DNA of 48,869 bases, taken from the NCBI GenBank assembly GCA_028282785.1, contig JANQHE010000072.1, forward strand, positions 1 to 48,869. The letters are read 5' to 3'. The position numbers and the translations under genes were made by a program. Below, piece after piece: positions 40,348 to 48,869 of this stretch (within the stretch, counting starts at the first letter, position 1; every line of letters begins with the position of its first letter). This DNA comes from Bacteroidales bacterium (GTDB lineage: Bacteria; Bacteroidota; Bacteroidia; Bacteroidales; UBA12077). The notes beneath the pieces were generated by a model, which was given only the letters and a program-made list of their open reading frames with translations, was not told the DNA's origin and did not search any database.

Positions 40348-43182
40348 TTATTCAGAAAAATAACGTATTAGTACTTCTTTTATTTCTTCTATTCTAACAG
40401 GTTTAGCTAAATAATGGTTCATTCCGCTATCAAAAGCTTTTGTTTTATCTTCTTCTCGTGCATTGGCTGTCATTGCAACAATCGGAAGCTTATATCCTCC
40501 ACTTCTAATTTCTGCAGTTGCTTCCAGCCCATCTTTTTCGGGCATCATAATATCCATAAAAATGATGTCGAATTCAGATTCTTTAACTTTATCAACACAA
40601 TCTTGTCCATTATGAGCTATTGTAATTTCATATCCCAAGTTTTTAAAGATTGTTTGCGCAACTCGTTGATTAATAATATTATCTTCGGCTAACAGAATTT
40701 TTATATTCTTTTTTAATTTATTCAATTCAGGCAATTCTTTTTCCTTTACTTTTAAATTTGGAAAGTTGTCTTGTATCATTTCAAAAATTTCAGATGCTTC
40801 ATAAGGTCTAATCAGGTAGTAGTCAACGCCATTCATTTTACATTTTACATAATTTCCCGGCTGATCATTCGAACTGATTATTGCTATAATGAATTTATCT
40901 GAAAAGCCTTTTTCATGAAGCTTTCTGGCAAAACCAATGCCATCAAAATTAGCGCTATCTTTAATTAAAATGAGGTGATAATTTTTGCCCTTGGAATTAA
41001 TACTGCTCTCAATCTTATTTAAAGGGTCATCTTCAGGAGTAATCTGTTCATTACTGGTTTCAAAACTATTAAATGTATGTAATAAAGTTGTTTCTTCATC
41101 CAGATTATTATTAATAATTAATACATTGATCTGATTGTAATCTTCTATTTTAGAAATGTTTACATCTTTTTGATGTTTTTCATTTGAATGAACCTGTATG
41201 GTAAAAGAGAATTTGGAGCCATTATATTGAGGATCGGTCGAAATGGACGATGGGCTTTCTACCCACATTTCGCCTCCCATTAATTCAACCAGCTGTTTCG
41301 AAATTGTTATCCCTAATCCTGTACCTCCAAATTTCCTGGTTGTAGACCCGTCAGCTTGTGAAAATGAACCAAAAATATCGTTTAGTTTTTCTTTAGGAAT
41401 TCCAATTCCAGTATCTTCTATAGCAAACAATAAAGTGAGATATCCATTATTGTTTTTTACTTTTTCGACAATAAGCTCTATTCTTCCTTCGTATGTAAAT
41501 TTAATGGCATTACCGATTAAATTTGAAATGACTTGTTTTAACCTAAAAGGATCTCCAATAATGCTATCCGGAACATTTTTATCTGCGTTGAAATTAATCT
41601 TGAGACCTTTTTCAAGAGCTCTGGGTCTAAATAGCGATACGGTTGCATCCATTTCCTCTCTGAGCTTAAATGGTGTTTCTTCTATAACCATTTTACCTGC
41701 CTCTATTTTAGAGAAATCAAGAATGTCATTAATTATTGAAAGTAACAAATCTGCTGATTTAAGGATAATACGAACAGCATCTGCTTGTTTATCGTTTAGA
41801 TCAAGTGTTTCCAGGGTATTAGCCATTCCAATAATTCCGTTTAGTGGAGTTCTTATTTCGTGACTCATTTTAGCCAGAAATTCAGATTTTGCTTTATTTG
41901 CTGCAACTTCGCGCTTTCTTGCTATTTCAATCGGTGTAATATCTATAAATGCCTCTAAAGAAACATCCTCATTATCCATTCTATAAGGAATTTCTTTTTT
42001 GTAAATGATAACTTCATTATCGTTATCATCATAATAAACATATTGATTTAGATTATCTGTATATGCGAAAGAATCACTATCCTGAAAATTTCTTGAAATA
42101 AGAAACTGATCAGTAATATTTTTGCCGACTAGTTCATTTTCATTTTTTAATCCAAAAATATTTGCCGCTGTTTTATTTAAGCTTTTAACTACCCGATTTT
42201 CTCCAAGCACCATGATACCTATCGGAAGAGATTCCAGGATTTCTCTCATTGCAACTAAGGAGTCTTTAATTTTCTTTTCTTCTTTATATCGTTTTCGTAT
42301 ATAGAAAATGAACAAATAAATAATTAAAATTAGAATCAACATTGTTGAGGTACCAACAATTATTGAGTTAGTAACGACTGTATTGATAATAATTTTTGTT
42401 TCGAGCGAAAAAACAATACCCATATCTTTTGTTAAAATACGAATAGGATAGTATACCGATAAGTATTTGTTATTAGTATTCTCAAATGAAACATTATGAA
42501 GTATATACCCTCTATAACTATTATTGATGTCTTCGGTAATATGGTCTATTTCATCAACAAATAGAGTATCTCGTGTGATATTATTAGATATTATTTCACC
42601 GTTGGTACTAACTAACCATTGCCACAATGTGTTACCAAGATGATAATTATCAAAAACAGAGTTGATGTAGTTATCAATATCAACTTTTACAAGAATATTT
42701 ATAACAGTTTTACTGTCTTTAAATACAGGTAAAATATACGTGTATGATCCATCATTATTTAAAATAACATCTTCTCTATCAATTAATTTACGCTGTCTTT
42801 GAGAAATGTAATAATCACTAATGAAATGATTGGTTTTGTCTTTAAAGAGACTATAAACATTTTTATTATTATCGATTATGCGAATATTCTTAATAAGATT
42901 TTGATACTTAAAGTAGAACAATTCAAGTTTTTTGACCTTTATCTCTATATCATTTTCATTTTCAAAAAAACTTGCAATATCAGAGGAAAAAACAATGTAA
43001 TTAATTTCGTTTTCAAACTCATAACCTGATTGTTCAATTTCCCAGCTGCAAATTTGGGCCTGATTCGATAACATATCAGTATGGAAATTTAATTGTTGCT
43101 TATAAATATGATATCCAAAATAAGCATTTACTCCAAGTATGATAATAATTACTATTGATAGGAGGTAATATATCTTTTTCAT
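40348..43182 (-). CDS. Hybrid sensor histidine kinase with a degenerate first receiver
   Basis: The protein has 944 aa. It has membrane helix 1 (about 5-27), a periplasmic Cache-like region (about 28-265), helix 2 (about 271-294), a PAS domain (about 310-418), and a kinase core with His441 in KMSHEIRTPLNG, the N-box ISNLIGNAIKF and the G-boxes DTGIGIP and GGTGLGI. Two receiver-like domains follow. The first (about 685-805) has NNN in place of the acidic pair and Lys741 at the phospho-site, so it is probably inactive. The second (about 826-944) is intact with Asp877 and Lys928 in AKP. There is no output domain, so it must signal to a separate protein. It starts 15 bp after the Cache lipoprotein gene. 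Confidence 0.93.
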   Translation of the reverse strand: MKKIYYLLSIVIIIILGVNAYFGYHIYKQQLNFHTDMLSNQAQICSWEIEQSGYEFENEINYIVFSSDIASFFENENDIEIKVKKLELFYFKYQNLIKNIRIIDNNKNVYSLFKDKTNHFISDYYISQRQRKLIDREDVILNNDGSYTYILPVFKDSKTVINILVKVDIDNYINSVFDNYHLGNTLWQWLVSTNGEIISNNITRDTLFVDEIDHITEDINNSYRGYILHNVSFENTNNKYLSVYYPIRILTKDMGIVFSLETKIIINTVVTNSIIVGTSTMLILILIIYLFIFYIRKRYKEEKKIKDSLVAMREILESLPIGIMVLGENRVVKSLNKTAANIFGLKNENELVGKNITDQFLISRNFQDSDSFAYTDNLNQYVYYDDNDNEVIIYKKEIPYRMDNEDVSLEAFIDITPIEIARKREVAANKAKSEFLAKMSHEIRTPLNGIIGMANTLETLDLNDKQADAVRIILKSADLLLSIINDILDFSKIEAGKMVIEETPFKLREEMDATVSLFRPRALEKGLKINFNADKNVPDSIIGDPFRLKQVISNLIGNAIKFTYEGRIELIVEKVKNNNGYLTLLFAIEDTGIGIPKEKLNDIFGSFSQADGSTTRKFGGTGLGITISKQLVELMGGEMWVESPSSISTDPQYNGSKFSFTIQVHSNEKHQKDVNISKIEDYNQINVLIINNNLDEETTLLHTFNSFETSNEQITPEDDPLNKIESSINSKGKNYHLILIKDSANFDGIGFARKLHEKGFSDKFIIAIISSNDQPGNYVKCKMNGVDYYLIRPYEASEIFEMIQDNFPNLKVKEKELPELNKLKKNIKILLAEDNIINQRVAQTIFKNLGYEITIAHNGQDCVDKVKESEFDIIFMDIMMPEKDGLEATAEIRSGGYKLPIVAMTANAREEDKTKAFDSGMNHYLAKPVRIEEIKEVLIRYFSE

Positions 43183-43197
43183 AATACTGATTTTGTA

Positions 43198-44184
43198 TCA
43201 ATTAATAATTTTAAATAATACCCAATTTGTTTCTTTTATGTATGATTTATATATGGTACATTTTTTATTATCTACGTAAAACACTTCTTTGTTTTCTCCC
43301 GTAAGTAAAGATTTTATTGCTTTTCTTAAATCTGTATTCTTATGCAAGGTTAAAGAAGGGTTATTAAACCTGAATATATCTTTAGTAACAGGTTTAAAGT
43401 ATTGAAATTCCCGTAAAACCGGGATATCTATAATTTTTGCAGCTTGTTTCGTACAACAAATTAGTTTTCCTTCTGCATCTGTCAATAACATTAATTCGGT
43501 ATCTGAAGAAAAATATTTTTCTTTTAAACTTCTTAAAGTTATATCACCGGATACTATACCTATAAAACGTTCTCTGTAATACAATGGTTCAACGCACGCA
43601 ATTATCCAACCTCTTCCGTAAGGATCAGCAAAAGGACTGTTAATCCAGTATACATCATCATCAAGAAAAGGCTTATTATTTGCTGTTTGGTATGAAGTAT
43701 ATTCTCTAAGATCAATAGAACCTTTAAGATAACCATATACATCAATAAAAGGATAAATTCTTAAAAAAGAATTAGTATCCAAAAAATATACTTGCGATAG
43801 TAAAGCATTCCTTTCTATGGAACTTTTAAATATTGTATCGAGTAATTCGCTATTAACAATGATTTTCTTTAACTGACTTGAAATTTCTTTTTGACCAGGT
43901 AGATACACCGCTGAGTTCGAATTTTCATATTTGCTTGATAGAAACTCTCCGTTTTTAAAGTAATACCTATCTGATGGCCAATTATTTATTTCGCGATCAA
44001 ATGGGATTTTATGCTGGATATTACTAGATAGATTTAAAATTTCGTTTTTTATCTGAATGAGGTCTGAGTTTATATTGTCAGCAATATAATTAAGATGTTT
44101 TAAGTTTAAATCTTCTTTTTGTTCGTTTGAACAAGAGAACAAAACTGAAAAGAAAATTAGAAGAAAATAAAATGATCTTTTCAT
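43198..44184 (-). CDS. Lipoprotein with Cache-type sensor domain, partner of the hybrid kinase
   Basis: The protein has 328 aa. A lipoprotein signal peptide ends LFSC (Cys18), followed by SNEQKED, which resembles the short charged export signals that send some Bacteroidota lipoproteins to the cell surface. The rest looks like a double-Cache (PDC) ligand-binding domain: a long N-terminal helix (about 25-55), YFLDTNSFLRIYPF, DVYWINSPFADPYGRGWIIACVEPLYYRERFIGIVSGDITLRSL, then a second lobe. In chemoreceptors and kinases this domain is normally fused to the membrane protein; here it stands alone, 15 bp upstream of a kinase with its own Cache-like region. The ligand is unknown. Confidence 0.8.
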   Translation of the reverse strand: MKRSFYFLLIFFSVLFSCSNEQKEDLNLKHLNYIADNINSDLIQIKNEILNLSSNIQHKIPFDREINNWPSDRYYFKNGEFLSSKYENSNSAVYLPGQKEISSQLKKIIVNSELLDTIFKSSIERNALLSQVYFLDTNSFLRIYPFIDVYGYLKGSIDLREYTSYQTANNKPFLDDDVYWINSPFADPYGRGWIIACVEPLYYRERFIGIVSGDITLRSLKEKYFSSDTELMLLTDAEGKLICCTKQAAKIIDIPVLREFQYFKPVTKDIFRFNNPSLTLHKNTDLRKAIKSLLTGENKEVFYVDNKKCTIYKSYIKETNWVLFKIIN

Positions 44185-44307
44185 TAATAAAAAGTGGTTT
44201 ATATACCAAGTTAAAATTAGTCATACAAGTTATAAAAAAAAATAAGAAGATAAATAGATTTATGATAAATGAAAGCGAATTGAATTTAAACGAATAAATA
44301 CTGTTTA

Positions 44308-45237
44308 TTAACGATGTTTAGTTTCTTCGTCAAATAGAATATTCAGGTAGTTTTCATAACGTAATTGGCTTACAGTTCCTTCTTCAATTGCAACTTTAAC
44401 AGCACAACCGGGCTCATGGACATGTGTACAATTATGATACTTACAATTTTCAGAAGCTTGGAATATTTCAGGAAAAAAATGGAATAGTTCTTCATTTTGA
44501 ATATCATGTAATCCAAATCCTCTTATCCCGGGAGTGTCAATTACAAATCCACCGATTGAAAGCTCAAACATTTCAGCAAACGTAGTTGTATGTTTTCCCG
44601 ATTTATGATAATCAGAGATTTCTGAGGTTTTTAGTTGAAGGTTCGGATCAACTAGATTGATTAATGATGACTTACCAACGCCAGAATTACCGGCAACTAA
44701 AGAAGTATTATTTTTAAGTAAACCAGTCACTTTGGAAATATTGCTATTTTTTTTAACTGAGGTGGCAATGCATTCATAACCAATGTCTTCATATATATTG
44801 ATTAACTTCTTTAAATACTCCCGTTGTTTTTCATCATACAAATCAATTTTATTAAAAATCAGTTTAGCCGGAATACGGTAAGCTTCTGCTGTAATTAAAA
44901 ATCGATCTATAAAAATGGTATAAGTTTCAGGAAATGCAAGTGTAACCATCAAAATTGCCTGATCCAAATTAGCTGCAAGAATATGAGTTTGCTTTGAAAG
45001 ATTTGTTGATTTTCTGATTATATAATTTTTACGTTCTAAAACATCTTTTATAATTCCGGTATCAGAATTTTCTTGCACTTCATATTCAACAAAATCACCA
45101 ACAGCAACAGGATTGGTGCTTTTTATTCCTTGAATTCTGAGTTTTCCCCGAATATTGCAAGAAACAATTTCGCCGGTTTCCGTGTCTCTAATGGAATACC
45201 AGCTGCCTGTTGATTTTGTTACTAATCCTTTTTTCAA
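44308..45237 (-). CDS. rsgA: Ribosome small-subunit biogenesis GTPase RsgA
   Basis: The protein has 309 aa. It has an N-terminal OB-fold (about 1-75), then the circularly permuted GTPase with G4 NKID (129-132), G1 GNSGVGKSS (183-191) and G3 DTPGIRG (234-240), and the C-terminal zinc site with Cys265, Cys270, His272 and Cys278. RsgA releases immature 30S from assembly factors late in maturation. It has a good promoter and a leader of about 115 nt with a small GC hairpin. No operon partner is evident; the Cache lipoprotein gene lies 123 bp downstream. Confidence 0.97.
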   Translation of the reverse strand: MKKGLVTKSTGSWYSIRDTETGEIVSCNIRGKLRIQGIKSTNPVAVGDFVEYEVQENSDTGIIKDVLERKNYIIRKSTNLSKQTHILAANLDQAILMVTLAFPETYTIFIDRFLITAEAYRIPAKLIFNKIDLYDEKQREYLKKLINIYEDIGYECIATSVKKNSNISKVTGLLKNNTSLVAGNSGVGKSSLINLVDPNLQLKTSEISDYHKSGKHTTTFAEMFELSIGGFVIDTPGIRGFGLHDIQNEELFHFFPEIFQASENCKYHNCTHVHEPGCAVKVAIEEGTVSQLRYENYLNILFDEETKHR

Positions 45238-45266
45238 GAGTTCGATTGAATGACGAATAAACCTTC

Positions 45267-45280
45267 CTGCCGACAGGCAG
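45267..45280. repeat. GC-rich small palindrome in the rsgA leader
   Basis: CTGCC-GACA-GGCAG in a very AT-rich region, about 30 bp before the rsgA start. It resembles short CTGCC/GGCAG hairpins that occur dispersed in some Bacteroidota, and the two larger repeats at 11312 and 21251 carry the same CTGCC/GGCAG words. Confidence 0.4.
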
Positions 45281-45359
45281 AGATTAACGATTTGAAAATT
45301 TTGATGTAAATACCTCTAAAATCAATATTCATTAATCGATGTTCATTATATAATAAATA

Positions 45360-45390
45360 CAAAAATAAGCTATTGTGTTAGTATAACAAA
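45360..45390 (-). promoter_or_regulatory. Promoter of rsgA
   Basis: On the minus strand, TTTG (45390-45387) and TATTTTTG (45367-45360) are 19 bp apart, fully matching the Bacteroidota -33/-7 consensus. The start would be near 45353. Confidence 0.7.
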
Positions 45391-45489
45391 TGTACAATTA
45401 TATAGAGAACTGAAATAACAACAATTAAAAATAGATTAAAATACTTCAATATTATTCCCATATTTGTTTGGAATTTAAAAGTACTGAAG

Positions 45490-46260
45490 ATGATAAAAAA
45501 AATATATTCTTATAATGTTAATGGCATTCGTGCTGCAATAAATAAAGGTTTTTTAGATTGGTTAAAACAAGAAAGTCCGGATATAATCTCAATTCAGGAA
45601 ACTAAAGCACATAAAGACCAGGTTGACACTAAGTTGTTGGATGAACTAGGGTATCATCATACTTGGTTTTCAGCAGAAAAAAGGGGGTATAGTAGTGTAG
45701 CTGTTTTTACTAAGGATAAACCTGATCATATTGAAACAGGAATAGGAATTGAAAAATACGATAAAGAAGGACGAACAATTCGTACGGATTTTGGTGATAT
45801 AACAATTGTAAATTCATATTTTCCATCTGGTACAACCGGAACCGTTCGTCAGGATTTTAAAATGGAATATCTGGCAGATTTTCAAAAGTATATCGATAAT
45901 CTGAAAAAGGAAAGACCAAAGATAATAGTTAGTGGTGATTTTAATATTTGCCATAAACCAATTGATATTAACCATCCGGAAAGACATAAAAAATCTTCGG
46001 GATTTTTACCGGAAGAACGTGAATGGGTGGATAGATTTGTTGAAAACGGATTTATAGATACTTTCCGAGAATACAATCAAGAACCGGAACAGTACAGTTG
46101 GTGGAGTTATAGAGCAGGGGCCAGAGGTAAGAATTTGGGATGGAGAATTGATTATCACATGATTTCAGAAGCATTAAAATCCCAATTAAAGAATGCTGCA
46201 ATATTACAAGATGTACATCACTCGGACCATTGTCCTGTAGTAGTTGAAATTGACTTTTAA
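45490..46260 (+). CDS. xth: Exodeoxyribonuclease III
   Basis: The protein has 256 aa. The endonuclease/exonuclease/phosphatase-fold active site is complete: Asn10 in YNVNGIR, Glu37 in SIQETK, Tyr110 in NSYFPSG, Asp150 and Asn152 in SGDFNICH, and Asp246 and His247 in HSDHCPV. The enzyme cuts at abasic sites and removes 3'-blocked ends in base excision repair. It is divergent from rsgA with a 252-bp shared upstream region; a one-mismatch -7 box (CATATTTG, 45459-45466) is possible. It is followed by a perfect palindromic terminator. Confidence 0.97.
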   Translation: MIKKIYSYNVNGIRAAINKGFLDWLKQESPDIISIQETKAHKDQVDTKLLDELGYHHTWFSAEKRGYSSVAVFTKDKPDHIETGIGIEKYDKEGRTIRTDFGDITIVNSYFPSGTTGTVRQDFKMEYLADFQKYIDNLKKERPKIIVSGDFNICHKPIDINHPERHKKSSGFLPEEREWVDRFVENGFIDTFREYNQEPEQYSWWSYRAGARGKNLGWRIDYHMISEALKSQLKNAAILQDVHHSDHCPVVVEIDF

Positions 46261-46264
46261 ATAC

Positions 46265-46296
46265 AAAACGCAGTAGAATTAATTCTACTGCGTTTT
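46265..46296. terminator. Bidirectional terminator between xth and the repeat-protein gene
   Basis: AAAACGCAGTAGAATT and AATTCTACTGCGTTTT form a perfect 32-bp palindrome, with A and T tracts at the ends, 5 bp past the xth stop and 12 bp past the convergent gene's stop. Confidence 0.95.
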
Positions 46297-46307
46297 GCTT
46301 AAAAGGT

Positions 46308-48869
46308 TTATTCAATAATTAGTTTTAATCGTTGTGTAATATCCGGTGTTTTTATTTCTATAAAATATAATCCTGAAGGATAATCATTCACATCAATTTC
46401 AAAAGAAGTTCCAGTTAAATCATTTTTATAAAACACTCTACCATTCATATCTATTATTGTCAATCTAAATTGATCAAATATGGAATTCTTTATTTCAATG
46501 AAAATCTTTTCCTTAGCCGGATTTGGGAAGACTCTTAGATTGATCAATGTTGGATTATCTAATCCTGTGGCTTGTGTAACCAGAAGTTCCTGATTAACAG
46601 GTGTTGCAACATTAACAGTATCGTTACCTTCCTGATATGCAATAATTACTGTCGTTCCGGCACCAACAATATGTATTTGGTTGTTAACAATTGTTGCAAC
46701 CTGTAGTTCACTACTTTCATAAGATATTTCTAAACCAAGATCACTTGTAGCTCCTGGATCGAAATCATCATCATTAGTTGTTTTATCAGGTAATTCATTA
46801 AAAGTAATAGTTTGATCGTACTTAGTTGTAGTAAAAATCATATCGTTTCCTTCAGCCGTGCCGGCAGAATTTTCTCCAACAGTACGGAAATGATATTCTG
46901 TATTTGGACTTAAACCGGTTAAATTTATACTGACATTTGTATTTGTTGTTCCGGTTACAGGACTTTGATCGGCTGTTATTGTATTTCCATAAGAATCTGT
47001 TGTTCCATATTGGAATGTAACAATAGTGCTTAAATCATTTGCATTAACTGTTCCATTCAGCACTGCTGAAGTTTGCATTACACTTGTTGCTTCATTTGTG
47101 GTAACAATAGGATCTTGAGATAATGTAGTAAAGGTTAAATCTGAGCCGTTTGTAACTCCTCCTGCATTTTCACCTACAACTCTAAAATGATAAGTTGTAT
47201 TTGGACTTAGTCCGGTGAGTATAGCACTAACCATAACGTTTGATGTCCCTGTAACAGGACTTTCTTCTGCAGTTGTGGTTGAACCATAGCTATCTGTTTC
47301 ACCATATTCAAAAGTTATTGTTGTGCTCGCATTATTTGCGTTTATTGTTCCATATAAAATTACAGTTGTAGATGTTAGTGAGGATACAGAGTCCGTTAAT
47401 GCATCCGGAGCTTCAGCCAATGTTGTAAAAGAAACTTCGTCACCATATGAAGAGCCTGCAGTGTTTGTAGCATAGGCCCTTACATGATAAATTGTGTTGG
47501 GGCTTAACCCAGTAATACTTGATGTAAAAGCTCCTGTGGATGAAGCAACGCCATCTTCCGTTTTATCATCGGCAGTAGTTGGGTTTTCACTAGTACTCCA
47601 GCACACACCATGCTGAGTGGGATTAGGAGCTCCTAAGTCTGTTATATTTCCGTTTCCTGTTGCTGTTGTTATAGCAATGTCTGTAACCACTTGTGTCGTA
47701 ACGGTGGGTGCTTCAGGGTTAGTAGTAAATGAAACCTGGGCTCCATAAACCGTACCAGCCGTATTTGTAGCATAAGCCCTTACATAATAAATTGTATTGG
47801 GGCTTAACCCAGTAATACTTGATGTAAAAGCTCCTGTGGATGAGGCAACGCCATCTTCCGTTTTATCATCGGCGGTAGTTGGGTTTTCACTAGTACTCCA
47901 GCACACACCATGCTGAGTGGGATTAGGAGCTCCTAAGTCTGTTATATTTCCGTTTCCTGTTGCTGTTGTCATAGCAATGTCTGTAACCGCTTGTGTCGTA
48001 ACGGTGGGTGCTTCAGGATTAGTAGTAAATGAAACCTGGACTCCATACACTGTACCAGCCGTATTTGTGGCATAAGCCCTTACATAATAAATTGTATTCG
48101 GGCTTAACGAAGTAATGTTTGAAGTAAAAGCACCGGTTGCAGATGCAGTTCCTTCATCAGTATAACTATCCGAGGTTGTTGGCGTTCCTGAAGTGTTCCA
48201 GCATACACCATGAGCCGTAGGGTTAGGAGTACCTAAATCGGTAATATTTCCATTCCCGGTAGCAGTAGTTTCGGTGATACCAGTAACTGCCTGAGTTGTG
48301 ACGGTTGGTTCTTCGCCTAAAGTAGTAAATGAAACCTGGGTTCCATAAACCGTACCAGCCGTATTTGTAGCATAAGCTCTCACATAATACGTTGTATTTG
48401 AGCTTAATCCTGTCATACCTGATGTGAATGCTCCGGTTGCTGCAACAGCGCCATCTTCCGTTTTAGTATCAGAAGTAGTAGGAGTTCCGCTTATATTCCA
48501 GCACACACCATGCTGAGTTGGGTTAGGTGCGCCAAGATCAGTAACATTCCCATTTCCGGTAGCAGTAGTTTGAGTGATGCTGGTTACTGCCTGAGTTGTT
48601 ACTGTGGCTGGTTCAGGGTCCGTGGTAAATGAAACTTCTGTACCATATACCGTACCAGCCGTATTTGTAGCATAAGCCCTTACATAATAGGTTGTATTTG
48701 GGTTTAATTCTGTCATACTTGATGTGAATGCTCCGGTTGCTGCAACAGCACCATCTTCCGTTTTAGCATCAGAAGTAGTAGGCGTTCCGCTTGTATTCCA
48801 GCACACACCATGCTGAGTTGGGTTAGGTGCGCCAAGATCAGTAACATTCCCATTTCCGGTAGCAGTAGT
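46308..48869 (-). CDS. Secreted FN3-like repeat protein with T9SS sorting tail (3' part; 5' end beyond window)
   Basis: The frame stays open to the last base, so the true start is outside the window; an internal ATG at 48806 is not a start. In N-to-C order there is one partial and four complete type A repeats of 100 aa. Each has VTTQAVT, TATGNGNITDLG, HGVCW, TGAFTS, Y(Y/H)VRAYATNTAG and VSFTT. Two type B repeats follow, with GT(I/V)NAN, F.YG.TDSYG, SPVTGT and TGLSPNT.YHFR. A bacterial Ig-like segment opens DQTITFNELPDKTTNDDDF. The C-terminus (LRVFPNPAKEKIFIEI, then IIDMNGRVFYKN and YPSGLYFIEI) is a type A T9SS sorting domain, so the protein is exported by the type IX system and probably fixed to the cell surface. 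Its function may be adhesion; no enzyme domain is seen. Confidence 0.93.
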   Translation of the reverse strand, partial: TTATGNGNVTDLGAPNPTQHGVCWNTSGTPTTSDAKTEDGAVAATGAFTSSMTELNPNTTYYVRAYATNTAGTVYGTEVSFTTDPEPATVTTQAVTSITQTTATGNGNVTDLGAPNPTQHGVCWNISGTPTTSDTKTEDGAVAATGAFTSGMTGLSSNTTYYVRAYATNTAGTVYGTQVSFTTLGEEPTVTTQAVTGITETTATGNGNITDLGTPNPTAHGVCWNTSGTPTTSDSYTDEGTASATGAFTSNITSLSPNTIYYVRAYATNTAGTVYGVQVSFTTNPEAPTVTTQAVTDIAMTTATGNGNITDLGAPNPTQHGVCWSTSENPTTADDKTEDGVASSTGAFTSSITGLSPNTIYYVRAYATNTAGTVYGAQVSFTTNPEAPTVTTQVVTDIAITTATGNGNITDLGAPNPTQHGVCWSTSENPTTADDKTEDGVASSTGAFTSSITGLSPNTIYHVRAYATNTAGSSYGDEVSFTTLAEAPDALTDSVSSLTSTTVILYGTINANNASTTITFEYGETDSYGSTTTAEESPVTGTSNVMVSAILTGLSPNTTYHFRVVGENAGGVTNGSDLTFTTLSQDPIVTTNEATSVMQTSAVLNGTVNANDLSTIVTFQYGTTDSYGNTITADQSPVTGTTNTNVSINLTGLSPNTEYHFRTVGENSAGTAEGNDMIFTTTKYDQTITFNELPDKTTNDDDFDPGATSDLGLEISYESSELQVATIVNNQIHIVGAGTTVIIAYQEGNDTVNVATPVNQELLVTQATGLDNPTLINLRVFPNPAKEKIFIEIKNSIFDQFRLTIIDMNGRVFYKNDLTGTSFEIDVNDYPSGLYFIEIKTPDITQRLKLIIE
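46311..46550 (-). other. T9SS type A C-terminal sorting domain
   Basis: The last 75 or so residues show the VFPNPA start, a central DMNGRV turn and SGLYFIEI, ending in RLKLIIE. This is the Por_Secre_tail layout recognised by the type IX secretion machinery and cut on export. Confidence 0.92.
47456..48869 (-). repeat. Tandem 300-bp repeats in exact register
   Basis: The type A repeats have a unit of exactly 300 bp (100 codons): equivalent bases recur at 47521, 47821, 48121, 48421 and 48721. Positions 47521-47760 and 47821-48060 differ at only 8 of 240 bases. The array runs off the end of the window, so the total copy number is unknown. Confidence 0.93.

Noticed and set aside
41243-41863. A 206-codon open frame on the plus strand
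   Set aside because: It is antisense to the hybrid kinase core. It is Ser-rich and Pro-rich with no domain, a typical mirror frame.
48804-48806. ATG at 48806 as the start of the T9SS-tailed protein
   Set aside because: It lies in the middle of a 100-aa repeat and the frame remains open to the window end, so it is an internal Met.
47456-48869. CRISPR-like regular repetition
   Set aside because: The repeats are 300 bp, coding and in frame, with no spacers. They are protein repeats, not a CRISPR array.

Overview
The window looks like a chromosomal segment from a low-GC Bacteroidota, most plausibly a Bacteroidales/Marinilabiliales-type marine or gut relative. Three things support this. There is a type IX secretion (T9SS) C-terminal sorting tail on the repeat protein at 46308-48869. 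Several genes have Bacteroidota-type promoters, with a TAnnTTTG -7 box and in two cases a TTTG -33 box. The families are also typical of the phylum: FtsX-type permeases of about 800 aa, a head-GIN protein, an AsmA-like protein, a TPR-SpoIIE phosphatase, a PorT-like barrel and MnmH. I see no tRNA, rRNA, CRISPR array, transposase or phage gene.

Layout. (1) 1-4073: the 5' part of a giant secreted repeat protein (minus strand), with seven VCBS/FG-GAP blades, an Ig-like domain and ten HYR-like repeats of about 83 aa. (2) 4421-12020 (minus): a TetR-headed operon encoding a LolA-like periplasmic carrier, two LolC/E-like FtsX permeases, their ATPase and an outer-membrane barrel, followed by a membrane-anchored AraC regulator. 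The tetR promoter carries two matching operator-like sites. (3) 12246-13031: a P4-type acid phosphatase lipoprotein. (4) 13155-22749 (plus): an ECF sigma factor, its membrane anti-sigma factor and an outer-membrane barrel, then a TPR-SpoIIE phosphatase, peptidase E, and a MacB-like permease/ATPase pair with a head-GIN protein. One ECF-type promoter motif (TGTAAC, 16-17 bp, CGTC) stands before the sigma gene, the barrel gene and the ABC operon, so these probably form one envelope-stress regulon.

(5) 22823-29508: a small charged ORF, a U32-family tRNA-modification protein, a divergent unknown gene, an AsmA-like protein and an orphan histidine kinase. (6) 29630-32329: the housekeeping operon yceD-rpmF-plsX-fabH. 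(7) 32376-37646: an NtrB-like kinase and NtrC-like activator, divergent from an orphan ABC permease whose upstream region has a sigma-54-like promoter and two palindromic activator-like sites 22 bp apart. (8) 37786-46260: a PAP2 phosphatase, mnmH, then a Cache-domain lipoprotein, hybrid kinase and AIM24-like protein, then rsgA and exonuclease III. (9) 46308-48869: the 3' part of a second secreted repeat protein with 300-bp repeats, two of them nearly identical.

The main theme is envelope homeostasis. Three ABC/FtsX systems each sit under a different regulator class: TetR, ECF sigma and NtrC/sigma-54. The most interesting content is this readable cis-regulatory wiring rather than an obviously new enzyme system.
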